A DNA stretch of 64,000 nucleotides from Xiphias gladius (lineage: Eukaryota > Chordata > Actinopteri > Istiophoriformes > Xiphiidae). The stretch is taken from contig NC_053416.1 in assembly GCF_016859285.1 (NCBI RefSeq), positions 15,580,501-15,644,500 of the forward strand. Reading direction: 5' to 3'. Positions within the stretch are counted from its first letter, which is position 1. Each line of letters starts with the position of its first letter. Under the pieces are notes generated by a model. It made no database searches. It saw only the letters and a list, made by a program, of their open reading frames with translations, and was not told the DNA's origin. Of the stretch, positions 45,501 to 58,800 are shown one piece after another. Both the position numbers and the translations under genes were made by a program.

Positions 45501-46761
45501 AGATGATCGTGTAAACTTTGATCAGTGGTGTAAACTACTCTGGAAACTGGAAGCTCTCTTTACTCTAAATAGTAGAAGTCTAATATTTTATTCAGGGCCA
45601 GCATTCAGATGTTCACTAGGAAATATGGATTAACAATAAAAAGTCTACTCTACGATTTTCACCAAAAATGATTTAGATTATTTCTGGTGGAAATTTTATC
45701 AAAGACATCTCTGTCAAATGTTTTCAGCCACGCTAGCGTCATTAATCAATGGATGGCAACAGTGGTCGGTCCACCCTTTTGGTCCAGGCTGAAATTTCTC
45801 CACAACTATTGGATGAAAGAAACCACACTTGCTGGTCTTGAGCACTTGAGTGCTCATTCAGGCACTGCCAGGTAGTAGGCAAGTGTCTCAGAAAAACAAA
45901 AACACACGAATCACTTAACCTTTGAACTCGATGCAAACTTTTTTCCTAAACCGCTTCGAAGCCAGAGCTAAGTGTATTTTATAATTCACCACAGTGTACT
46001 GCTTCACACGAGTCCAGTTGTTGTCATGCCCTCATAAGCTCCTTTAAGGGACCAACAATAATCAAAGGACATGAAGAAGTTTCAGTTCATGACATGTTGG
46101 ATTCTGCACGAATATTTTTATACATGTCCAAACACTATAAAGTTTTGGCAGATCTTCCACATGTGCAAATCTATTCATGAGACTGATAAGATTAACACTG
46201 CATATCTGGCACTGACAACATCAATATCAGATATATCCTTTTATTAAAATACTTTGAGAAATATGTTCGATACTTCAAAATTGTATGAGACAAACAACAA
46301 TCAAAATTATATCATGCTATGTCTCTCTTATCTAAAGTTGACCTACTGGATGTGTTTCTAGATAGCTCCATTTATTTTCTTTATTGAATTGCTCCTCCCA
46401 GCTTCCGAATGTGTGTTTTTTACAATGTACTTTGCTGGATCTGACTTATTTTCCGACAAATCATCCGAGCTGGGTTGTGCCATGTACAGTATTTGTATTT
46501 GCGGGAGTGACAACATGTCTGTATTAACTCAAGTGTGTCCCAGTCAGCTCTGATAAACTTCCACGCTCTTGCAGTCTTAATGGGCACTTGGGAAGTTACT
46601 GGAAATACATCAAAAAAGTAGGCACTTCACCACTTGCTAATACTGCGAGTACGGGTACTGGGACGGACCCAGTGACATGGCCTCTGAGGTAAACTTCCCT
46701 CCCTGTAATGCTGCCTGCATCATCCTGTTAAAATGGGATATTTTCTAGGTCCTGCACACAT

Positions 46762-46843
<82 letters not shown>

Positions 46844-48931
46844 ACACACATACACACACACACACACACAAACACACGTGCCTACACATTGGCCTAAATC
46901 TTGACAACTTTATCCAATTATTTCTAAGTTCGGTACTGTCTCAATGACAACAGGATCACGAGTCAGCTGACCATCCTCACTATGGAAACAATCAGAGACG
47001 AGATGATGGCTGATCCCTGTTGAAGACAAGGTGAAAGGAAGTTTGAATCTTTATCTTTAAGGGGGTTCAACTTTGAAGGAAATAGACAGAATTATATAGT
47101 GTTGAATATTACCGATATCTAATGGTTACAGCTTACATGATGAGCAAACAAACTACTAATAATAACTGAGAGTCAAAAACTCCTGTCGCCTGCATTTTTC
47201 CCCTAATGTCTTGCTTTCACTGACTGCTTGCCCTTTTTATTTATTTATTTTTTTTGCATGAAACCAGTCAGATGTACTATAGCAGTCTCCACCAAACAGT
47301 AGATAAATGCACATGTGATAATGAGGTCAGCAAAACTCCAGCTGGTGTCATTTTACTCGAGGCTCAGAGGACACTGGGTTACTGCCTGACAGTCAGAGAC
47401 TGAACCACAGTGCTATACTAACATAGCCCTGCTTATCAGGAAGGCAATTTAAAGAGTCGTTCATGATTTACAATGTGCGTGTGCTATAAAGGTCACACAT
47501 TAAACAGTTTAGTTTATTAAAATACAGTACATTCATGTCTATGTGAAGTATTGGTTCTATACACAGCATGCTATGGGTTTAAAGTTCATGAAATCAGAAT
47601 AAAAAAACCCTACCCACTGCATTCCAGTGTGATAAACCACTGAAGATACGCATTTTTGACTACATCTTCATATTTGAAGGTGATATAATTTTTTTTCTTT
47701 ATGCAATTTCACTTGATTGCTGTGTTATTTTTACATGGAAACAGATGAGAGATTAAAACCTTGTCGCACTGTGGCCCTCGGTCCTCGTCTCTGCCAAGTG
47801 AGGAAAACTGATCTCTGTCCTGCCTTCATTCATGACAAACATCTCACATTACATACTCAAGGTTCCACTCAACTGTCCCACCTCCTCTCCTTCTATAAGA
47901 TATTAAAATAAACACATAAACTCATCACTCACGTGAAGAATCTTTTAATCCTAATCCCACTAGTAGAGTTTACTATGCTCTCCGGTCCTCATATGACCTC
48001 TGAAATTAAAATCTGGAGCCTTTAATTCTACAACTCGCCCAAGATGACTAGAAACAAAATTTAACTAAATAAAAGCATGTCTTTGCTGAGCTCATCGCCT
48101 CCCAAATCAATATGAAACGCTCATGGGTTTTTTGTAGCATGTAAGATTTTTTTTTCCTCCTTAAAATAATACTGAAACAACCAATGGCTAAAGAAAATCT
48201 AAGAAGATATAAATCCTTTTTTCCACTGTAAGGCTGGCTAAAGGGATGACAGTTTATATCTGCATAAAACATTCATCTGCATTCCCAATTTTTACACACC
48301 ACAGTTGGAACAGGCTGAAAAAAAAAAAATGCGCACACCCTGAATATGACCAAAAAAAACCCTTTGATAACAGCAAAACCTTTATGAGGTTCTCAAATTA
48401 AGTCTTTTCAGTGTTCACGTCTCAGTTTGAAGATTTAAGTGGAGTAACAGCTAAAATAAGTCTTGTTTGGTGGAATAGATATCACCCATTAGTTAATGTA
48501 TAGGTGTGTGAATAAGTGTATAAAGTATATTTTGTATGTGTATGTGTGCATGTGTGTGTGCGTGTGTGTGTGTGTGTGTGTGGAAGGCTAACCTGTCCAC
48601 TCTGTCTTGTAAAATAGATGAGCTCAGTAACACCATGTTACTCTAACCCTGCAGGAGAAAGAGAGAGAGAAAGAGGGATAGAGAGAAAGGAAAAACACAT
48701 GAATAATTGAACCCAAATCAGTTTAGTGACCCTCCGTCCCTTCCTACTCTCAGTCTAATGAAGTCAGTGCCTGCAACTGGATTCTCTAAGAAACTTCTGG
48801 AGTGGAGAGAGGGAGAGACGTGACCCCAGGCATCTGAGGGAAACCAGTTTTTGTGATCCTAAAGGTTCACCTTTTGATCATCTCTACTACGTTTTTCTTG
48901 GACTAAAGAGGTTGTTGGACTCAGGATCATC
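45501..48931. other. Intergenic DNA, nectin1 to vsig10l2
   Basis: Contains a (CA)n array (46764-46877), a GT run near 48545-48580, a (GA)n-like run near 48655-48690 and the vsig10l2 promoter and 5' UTR at the right end. No additional exon was recognised; in particular I did not find a second nectin cytoplasmic exon ending in a WYV-type motif. Confidence 0.5.
46764..46877. repeat. (CA)n microsatellite, interrupted
   Basis: About 114 bases of CA repeat with CGTA and ATA interruptions. Confidence 0.95.
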
Positions 48932-48958
48932 ATGATACCATGGTGGCCCAACTGCTAG
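48932..48958 (+). promoter_or_regulatory. Upstream ORF overlapping the vsig10l2 start
   Basis: ATG at 48932 opens an eight-codon frame (MIPWWPNC, stop TAG) that overlaps the presumed main ATG at 48940 in another frame. If translated it would reduce initiation at the main start. The main ATG has the better Kozak context (ACCATGG). Confidence 0.5.
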
Positions 48959-49806
48959 GGCTGGCCTTTCTATTGCTACCTACCGGCCTCGTCACCTTTA
49001 CGACTTATGGTAAGGGTTTTCCAATGCCTTCAGAATCTTATACACTTTTCTGAGTGGCAGTTAAAAATTATAACATGATTTGAATGGCTGATGAATATAT
49101 TATGACAAATGAAGAGAACTGCCAATAGGGCTGGGCGTAATTTCTTTATTCATTGACTTTCAGTAGAATCTGCTCTTCAGTAGAATTCTGTTGTAAAAAT
49201 TTAAGATTTGAAATATAGCATGACAGATGATACTGGGGGCTGATATGGATATTTTGTATTTAAAATTTGTACAGAGTTGGCCAACACATACACTGATACC
49301 AATATAGCTGGCTATATCAGCCTGGCCAAATTATTGGTCAGGCTCTGATTCTGAGCAAATTACACTTAAAAACTGAAGAAAAAAAAAGCTGTAGCATTAT
49401 TTTGTCTTGCACGTGAAGAGTTGTTTCTGATGTAATGTGTAACAGTGGAACACAGTTCATTGCACTCAAAGTCAGTTTGATTATTCTACATGTGATTTTG
49501 CACACTTTTTTCACTTAGGATATATATAGATTGGAAAATATTTATTTAATATTGTGACATTTATTTCAACCATATCACCCAAGCCTAACTGCTGACCATT
49601 TGGTGTGTGAGAAGGTAAAAGAGAAAGAATAGCTAAGGACGTAAAAGACGGTTGATAAAGTGAATGTGTCTGGAAAAATTATTTGACTTATCCAGTTAGC
49701 TGTCTTGGAATCCTGATTAAATTATTAGAGTGTGTCTGAAACGTACAGTGTAATCAATCCTGTAATTGAATACTGGTCGGGCACATGACACCACCATCTC
49801 CTTTTC

Positions 49807-49858
<52 letters not shown>

Positions 49859-52800
49859 TTGGGTGCATGTCTGTGTGTATCCTCTCCCTCCCCCAGCGGT
49901 GCAGATCAATCACAACGGGGAGGTGGTGTACCAGGACACCAGTGTGTATGGGGTGGTGGGCAAAGCGGTAATCCTGGAGTGCGGCACCACCTTACCTGAC
50001 ATGTACTTATGGAGCTTCACCAAGCCCGGCACTGAAGCTATAAAAGCTGTGGTGTATGATTTGGGGCGAGGACCAAGGATCCAGACGCTGGCCGAGACGC
50101 TTGGACGGCTGACGGTCATCTCAAAAAGTGCAGCTGTGAGCATCGAGAAACTGCCTCTGGCCGCACAGGGCCTGTTCACCTGCCAGGCCTTCTATGACAT
50201 AGAGCTGGAGCCCAAAGTCTACTACTACTACGTGCACCTCACTGTGCGGGGTAAGACTTCATTTCTTCAGGCAGGGCTGTAGCTAGGATGGAGGCAAGGG
50301 AGGGGACTCAACTTTTGTCTTTCTTCCTAGCACCACCACTGTTTCCATCTTTGATATAAACAATCTGCATGTATCCAAGCACACATAAAATCAAGAGCTC
50401 AACTGATACTGGATATTTGTGGCCAACACCCATATCCAAATATATTGATATCTTGTTTCTACATAAACAAATAACTGATATTTTTGATGTGTATCCTTTA
50501 AATTTATTTGCTAAAGAACTGTGACCTCAATGTCTACCAAGCAGGACATTTTACAGGTGAACTCCAATATCTTGTGACTTACTCATCCCTGAAGAATCAA
50601 TTTGTGACTCACGAGTTTTCAACCAAAAGTGTACACAGACAATTCATTTACACACATAATAAAAAAAAATGCTAAAAATACAAATATGACAGCGTTAGAA
50701 AGAGCTGAGATACACAATGATTAATAGCAGTGGACAATCCATAGCTGGCCAACAATATCCAAAACGGCAAAGCCACATACTACGTCTATACTCAAGATGA
50801 ACTGACCATTTCTTGCACTGCAGCTATGCACAAGTCTAATGGCTTCTGGAATAAAACCATCTTCTTTGTATTTGTTTGACATAAGGGCGATCTAAGACAA
50901 CATTCCCGAAGGCATTAGCTTAAAGTAGTCATAGAGGACATGTGAGGTCATTGATAATCTTATATGATTTTGCTCAATATTAAGCTCTACTAGGGTTCTT
51001 TGTGTTTTTCCAATATTTTAAGAGCTGAGGTTAACAGCACCTTGCAATCAGTTACTGTCCTTTTGACAGAATGGTGTAAGCCAGCAAATGAGTTAAAAAG
51101 TTTAAGTACTTTTGATAAAAGAGGATTAAAACATTGTCAGTATTCTATGATTCTATGATCTCCAGGGACGTTTAGTTACATAAGCAATACAGACACTGCT
51201 GAGCCTAACTGAGTGGTTGTCTGACATGTGTATGAGCGGCATAACATCTGCATATGGCTGGACAGATATCTTCACAATCGGGGTTGCTTTGTGACATTTG
51301 TTTATGTTGTGCAAGTTCAACCTTGGAGAAAACTGTATGAAAATGTTGCAGTCAGTCGAAAATTCGTGCATTTTGACTGATTGATGCTCCATGATAATGC
51401 CATCTTTGCAAAGAGTTGTGAAAGTTTTCATAGCAAAAGTTGGGTTCAAAGAGCTGCGCAAAAATAAATTATTCAATTGCAACTGAGTCCCTTTAAGACC
51501 CAATCTGTGCGACCCATTAAGTGGGCTGAACGTGTATCATTTCCAAAAAATGGACAGAGTAGAGACAGATCACTCTCTGGTGTAACACGGCTGTGACACG
51601 GCTAAATGGTTTCCTTAATGGAACTGTTCAGCATTTTGGGAAATAGACCCTATCACTTTCTTGCCAAGATTAAGATGAGACAAGCTTTCCAGTTAGTCTA
51701 CACAAAACATTATCCCTGTGTAATCACCAATTTGTATTGTTGGCCATTTTGGATTTTACAACTACAACCCTCAGTCACAAAACCAGAGCAACATTAAATC
51801 CAAGTGTGAAATACCCTCGGCCCCTCTCTCAGCTTGGGACCCTGGGTTTTCCATACCTTTATGTGCTTTAGATGAAAAGGTAACATGATCTGTCTGGATA
51901 CATGAATACGTACATATACTAAATAATTTTCTTCCTATGCATTAGAGACAGTAAACATACCTACATGTTGTGTGACTTCTTCTTGAATATAGTTCCAGTC
52001 AGTAAGCCTTACCTCCTGATGAGTGATGCATCTCCAGTGGAAGGATCTACAATGTGGATGCGCTGCAATCTTGAAAATGGGACCGGCCCAATCCAGTACA
52101 TGTGGCAACATGAAACCCGGAGTGGCAACATTTCAACCTTGGCACAGGGCAACACCAGCGTGATCAATGTGACCGATGTCAACCGCAACCACACCGGCTG
52201 GTATCACTGTGTGGCCAGTAATGCTGTCAACAGCGAGAGCTCTAACCGGTTATGGCTGGACACCATCTGTGAGTATTTTTCGGGGTTTGGGGTAAAATGT
52301 GGGTTTAAAAATCCACTGTACATCCCCTGCTCCGCACCAAACAGCAGACAGACAGTTAGAGTCAAGCTGCTGAACATAGTGGAGCATTCAGCAGCTAAAG
52401 AGCCAGATATATCCCTCAGGAGTAGGTGGGGACTAGAAACAGAGCTAAAAGAGAGTGATATTGGTATCAAATACACCAGGTGGCTACAAATACAACTCCA
52501 AATGATGAATTGTTGCAGTGTAGAAATAATAATCTAATAAATTTTAGACCTGAACAAACTCACGTGAAGTTGCTCACCTGGGTACGTAACATGTCCATGT
52601 CCATCATAACTTAAGTGTGTTCGCATCCTTCCTCCTCAGTTGGCCCGGACATTCCTCAGATAGACGTGACTCCGTACAGTATGACAGAGCGGGGATATTC
52701 AGCCCTGGAGAGAGAGACTGTTTCTTTACTCTGTCAAGCCCAGTCCAACCCGGCTAGTCAGTACGTCTGGTTCTATAACAACTCCCAGGTCTACACCGGG

Positions 52801-55800
52801 CCGCAGTTCATCATCACCAAGATTCTCCGCATGCACACTGGTGACTACGCCTGCTTGGCGCAGAACACCTACCTCAACACCCGCTCAAAAAAAACCATCA
52901 GCCTGACTGTCTACTGTGAGTGTGATCTCTGACCTCTGACCTTGGACCATGCAATCAGTCCTTCTACTCCTCTGCTGACCTTTCTAATCAGTCCTAAACT
53001 TTGTTCTTCTGTCTTGGTACTGAAAATGGCAAGGAGTGTAAAAGAGTGACATGTGATTAAATCATTCAGATTCGAAATTTATGGTACAAGAATAAGAGAA
53101 CAGAAATCCATACTCTTAATCACCTTTGGTTTTTCATCTATATTAACACTGAATCTCCCTGTTCATTTTGTTTTCAATTACATCTCTCTTGTTTTCAGCG
53201 TTCCTCAGAAACTTCCTTCACTTCCTCTTCACTTTTTCTATTTCAAACATTCCCTTTCCATTCAGTACATCAGTTCTAATATTCCAAGCTTTGTATACTG
53301 AGTAAGACTTCAAAACACACCCAGAAAGCTTGCAAATGAACATGCATTCATACAACTACATACCAACACACAGCAGAGTCTGGGAGTGCTGCAGACCTAT
53401 TCTCCTGTTCGGGCCGGCTGAGAAGTTGATGGGACTCTCTGGCAGGTACCTCGCTGTGATGTCACAGCCATGGCAAGCGTTGGTTGACTAGATGCTTGTC
53501 ATTTCACTCTCCTGTCACAGTTTCTGCTGTTCTGCCAGTTCAGTTACTCAGATCTTGTATCTGATATAAAACAATACATCACCCAAGAGAAATACATATA
53601 CACACATATACACCCATACATACATATATATACACACACATATACATACATATAAATATATATACACATATACATTTATATAAATATATACACAGACACA
53701 TATATACATAGATATACACATATATAGATATAGATATAGATATATTGATAAATATATACATATATACATAAGCTTTCACATTAGAAAAGACAGGTTCTGT
53801 AGTACTAACTTGACATTTGCCCGTGTTACCCAGCTTTTTCATGAAAAATGGTTGCAAGTGAAAAGAAATCTAATGAAAGGCATATTATTCTTCTATAATG
53901 CTGGTAAGATGATTCATAACAAACATCCTAAATACTGTAGCCCCGCAGGCACTTTCTTTGGCCCCGATGACCTCATGTAACCACCACTTTTTAGATCAAT
54001 GCCTCATTATGTTGTATCTTATCCCCACAGACCCACCTGATGGCTCCCCGTCCTGTTCTGTGCAGCCAGCTCTGAACCACAGCTCTCTGAGATTGCTCTG
54101 CTCCTGGCCTGGTGGATTCCCCTCTGCCTCCCTCCAATGGACCGGAGTCCTGAAACAATTTGGACAAGACGAGGCTGACACATGGCAGCAAACAAATCCA
54201 CTTACCAACACTGCCCTCTTGCTGCCGTCTGAAGGCCTGACTTCCAATAACAGCTTATTTACATGCATGGGCTCCCACCCGGCGATCAAACAGTCAAAAG
54301 AGTGCAGCACACGCACATGTAAGAAACCGTAGAGGAAAAGAAACAGGGTTGGTTTTGTCTGCTCGCTGTTCTTTTAACCTTTCACATGTCCCTTCAACCT
54401 CTTCTTCTCAACCAGATGTTCCCCCTGCAGAGCCAGTGTGTTTTGCCTATGTCACTAACAACAAGCAGTATCTGGTGCTGTCCTGCTCCTGGGATGGAGG
54501 GGCCCCAAAAGCCTTGGTGTGGTGGGAAGGCCCGGGTGGCCAGGGTAAAGGCGGGGAAGAAAACTCCAACATCCTGATCCTTCGCTATGGTACCGCCCAC
54601 AGCGGGAAGCCCTACACCTGCCATGCTAAACATCCACTTCTTGTCCAAGCCAAGACCTGCAGGCTCACACTGGGTCAGTGCACATCATCAGAAACACCTT
54701 ACAAAAAACAGCAGATACGTTTTGTTAATGAATTCATTTATGCATTCACTTGTCACCTGTAGAAGTTCCCGTGTTGCTAACGCAGCGCAGAGTTGTGTCT
54801 GTATATGAGGGGAGTGATGTCCAGCTCACCTGCAACCTGAGAGCCAACTATCTTCCTGTCAGTGAAATCACCTGGTTCAATAATCAGGGTTTGGACGTCC
54901 AAGACACCTCGAAGTACACGCTGCTGAGAACATCTGCATGGGCCAATCTGACTGTGAGAGACACGGATGAGACTCAAGACAGTGGCGAGTACAAGTGCAC
55001 CTCTTTCAACGCAGTGGGAGGAACTGAAATCAATGTAACTTTAGTGGTCAAGAGTAAGAAATATATATATATATATTTTTAGCTATATCTGTTGTCGTCC
55101 TGCCAGAGCTTTTCAAGCAATAGTTCGACATTTTTGAAAACATGCTTAACTGCTTTCTTGCAGGGAGTTGGATTTGAAGATTGATACCACTCTAATGTTT
55201 GTACGATAAATATGAAGCTGCAGGCAGCAGCTGATTATCTTTGCTAAACATACAGACTAGAAACCAGGGACAACAGGTAGACTGGCACTGTTGGAAAGGG
55301 TACAGGTTTTATCAAGCCAGCGTCCTAGATATATTATCTGTAGTTGGCATACAAAACCTTAATGTAAAAATGGCAAGTTGTGGTTTATGGGGATAAACAT
55401 ATCGGACTATTTATTGGCCAGTAGCAGTGACTTCATCAAGTCTTGCCAGGCAACCAGCAGAGTCACTGCGTCCAACTAAGAAATAGTTTGACACATAACC
55501 ACCAATAAAAACAAAAATTGCCCTTTTTACACTTGGGTTTTGAACGGATCAAACAAACAAGGTATAACATGCTAATCACTCAGCTTTAAAGGTACTGGTA
55601 GAGAGATTGTGTTACCTTTGGAAAGAGCTAGGGTAACTGTTACTCCCTGCTGCCAGTCTTTATGAAAAACTAAGGTAACCAGCTGCTAGCTTCAGCTTCA
55701 TATGTACTGCACAGGCATAAACGTGGTATCAGTCTTTTCAGCTAAATCTCATAAAGAAAGTGGAAAACATATTTCCCACAAAAGATTAAGAGTCTACAAC

Positions 55801-58800
55801 TATGCTAGCGTTGTGAGGCTGTACTTAGGCACACCAGTGCTTTGAGCTAAATGCCAATATCAGCATGCTAACCCACTGACAATGACAATGCTTACCACCT
55901 TCACGATGTTAATTTAGCGTGTTAAAATGCTAAAAATGTTAATTAGCACAAAAAACAAAGTACCGCTGAGGCTGATGGGAATTATCTGGCAATAAACAAA
56001 GTACTGGAGGGTGGTGCTAGACTAAAAGTGAGGGGATCACCAAACTAATTACAATTCATCCTGAGGGAAACATCGTATACAAAATTTTGTGGCAATCCAT
56101 CCGATAGTCATTTAGATATTTCAGTCTGGACCAAAGTCCACTTTAAACAAACAGAAGTCATACAGAAGTGTATTTTTCCGTTCGGTTGTGTTTTTTGCTC
56201 TTTATCAGGGCACCCCATGCCACCCAATGCGACCCTGATCAAAGTGATGTACAACAGCCGACAGCGTAACGAGGTGGAACTGGAGTGGCAGGTACACAGT
56301 GAGGACCAAGGAGGTTGGACAGGTTTCATCCTGGAGCACAGATATGTGTCAGAGCGACCAGGAAGGAGAGGCAGCAGCAATGATTCAAAGGAGGGGAGAG
56401 AGGAGAGGATTGGTCCACCAGTCTGGTACCGTAACATCATCCAGGACCCAGAAGTCAGGAGTCATACAGTTGGGAGACTGACACCGACCGTTACCTACCA
56501 GTTCCGCATCACACCCATCAACCACCGCACCATTGGACACCCTTCTGCATCTAAGACTCCAGGTATAGTACGTAAACAGAGTGAGGAAACTCTGGTCAGA
56601 TTTTTGGCAGACAACTTAGCAAAGACAGGGGCTTGAGTTAAGGATGTCTTAACATACAGTGCATGATAAAAATGGGCAAAGGCAGGCGAAACAAGTAGTA
56701 ATGTGAAATTTTAAAATGTGGCCGGTGAGTTAGGTGATTATTCAAACATTGTTGTTGCTTGTGTCTTGCTCTGATTGCTGTTACAGTGACTTTAATGACA
56801 GTCTAACATTTTTGTTTTTCTTTTTGTGTTATCCACTCAGGTGAAAGACTCAGACACAAATCAAAAACACAGACAATATCACACACCTCACCGCTTCACA
56901 CCTTCCAGTCAATTCCTCTTTACCTCCTTCCTTTCCTTAAACTGACCCTGTGTGCTTCTTCTTGCAAATCCTTTGTGTTAATTGTAACATGTATAGCAGG
57001 ATCTAATCAAACCAAGCCATGTGATTGTTTAGGGTGTAGAAAGGCTTGTAGGTCAGGTGTCAGTGTAGGATAAGAAAGTGGTTTTCAGCCCTGTTTTGTC
57101 AATTTATTAGTAAACAGGGCTTTATTTTAAAGTAAGCCTATGTAACTTTTGCTGAAAAGCAGTCAGTGTAGCCAAAAGTGAAAATGATGGGGTAATGTAA
57201 ATGCTACAACACAGTGTAGTAGAACCAAAAGAACATTAAAGCTACAAGTTGGTGACCTGACTTGGTAATGTCAGTTAAACAGCAATGTCTGCCTAAAATT
57301 TGCTAACATTAGCCATCATAAGCTACTGGTCATACCAGACCAAGTAAGGCTGTAGCATCAAAACCACAAAGTGTATAAAACCACACAAGGGTGGGTTTTA
57401 TTGCTTACAAATTTAACTTTTATGTTTAAGAGGAAGATTGTGTTTTCCATATCTTAAAGTTACATAGTCATGCTTTAACCTTATGACTTTTGTCAGCCAG
57501 ACTTATTGAGAAACACCCTTTTTCAAAAATTCCTGTATTCTGGCTATCACAGTTAATGTAACATTGCGTGTTTTGTCAAAGGTGTACTCTTTTGCAATGT
57601 GTAACTGTGATGTGTTGCAGCGGAACCACGCTACAACATGTACCCTGCTGTGATTGGAGCAGCTATAGGTGGGATGCTCTTTGCAGCCATCATCACGGTG
57701 CTGCTGCTCGTGTACATAATCCGTAACCGCAACAACAATCCTCGTGAGTCCTGCAGACAAACACCAGCATCCTAATGGCCTTTGTAATGAAGCATTTGCC
57801 CCGCTGCGTGGCATTAATATTCTGTTTTGTTTTTTTTCCCAACAGGACTACATGACATGCTGTTTGGCTTGTGAGTATCTGTTTATCTGTCTATATACTG
57901 TATATAACACCAACAATGAAAAATTTGCATTTGTTTGTAATGATGTTGACAGCTAATTACTTGTATCGACATGCCATTGAAAGTGGTCCATTGTTTTGAT
58001 GTGTCCAGGCAGCACAGCCAGTCGAGGGAAAACATCAACTTCCCAGAGGATGAAGTGGTAGGCAGGCCAGAGGGAGGAACAGAGGACAATGGTAGATTTA
58101 CCAGCCCAGGCAAGATGAACCCACATCAAACACACATTCATATAAATGTCAGAGTTCACATACTCATTTGGACACAAATATTTAGTACTTTTTGATTTTC
58201 CTTCTTTGTTATAATAAAAAACTATTAACATTACATTTAAAATTCCCTTGTCATAATTTTTGACTACAAAATGGATGAGTAGATGTGATTTCAGTTGGTA
58301 TTTTAAGAACTCAAAGCTAAAATATTTTGCCTCTTCATTTGAAAATGAATGTAACTGTTGAGGAAATCCTCCACTATTAGGCTACTTGAGGGGAGATGTG
58401 TACCAACCACCACAGACACAATTCTTCCTTTCCTCCACTTTATTCCGAAAACGTATGCAAACGAATGCCCCACCACTCAGGGATGAAGACCCCCGATCAG
58501 CAGTTACACCAACATTTTATACACTTACCCCCGCATGTCCCGAGATGCGTCCTAAACACCTTATTTGGTGATTTTATCACCAAATTTTATTTTGTGTTAG
58601 TGGGGAGGTTCATGTCTCTTCAGATTTCTGTCTCCTTATCTGGCCTGGTTTACTAGCAACAGCGGTGGGGCCCCATTGGGCACCATTGGACACCATTTCA
58701 CCACTGAAACAGGCTGCAGCTCAGGTCAGCAGTAAAGGAGCGGTCACAGGTTGCAGCTTAGGGCAGTGGTCAGAGAAGCATCGCCTTTCGTCTTCCACAC

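Noticed and set aside
53548-53857. Tyr/Ile/Cys-rich minus-strand ORFs
   Set aside because: Translations of an ATATAC-type low-complexity repeat.
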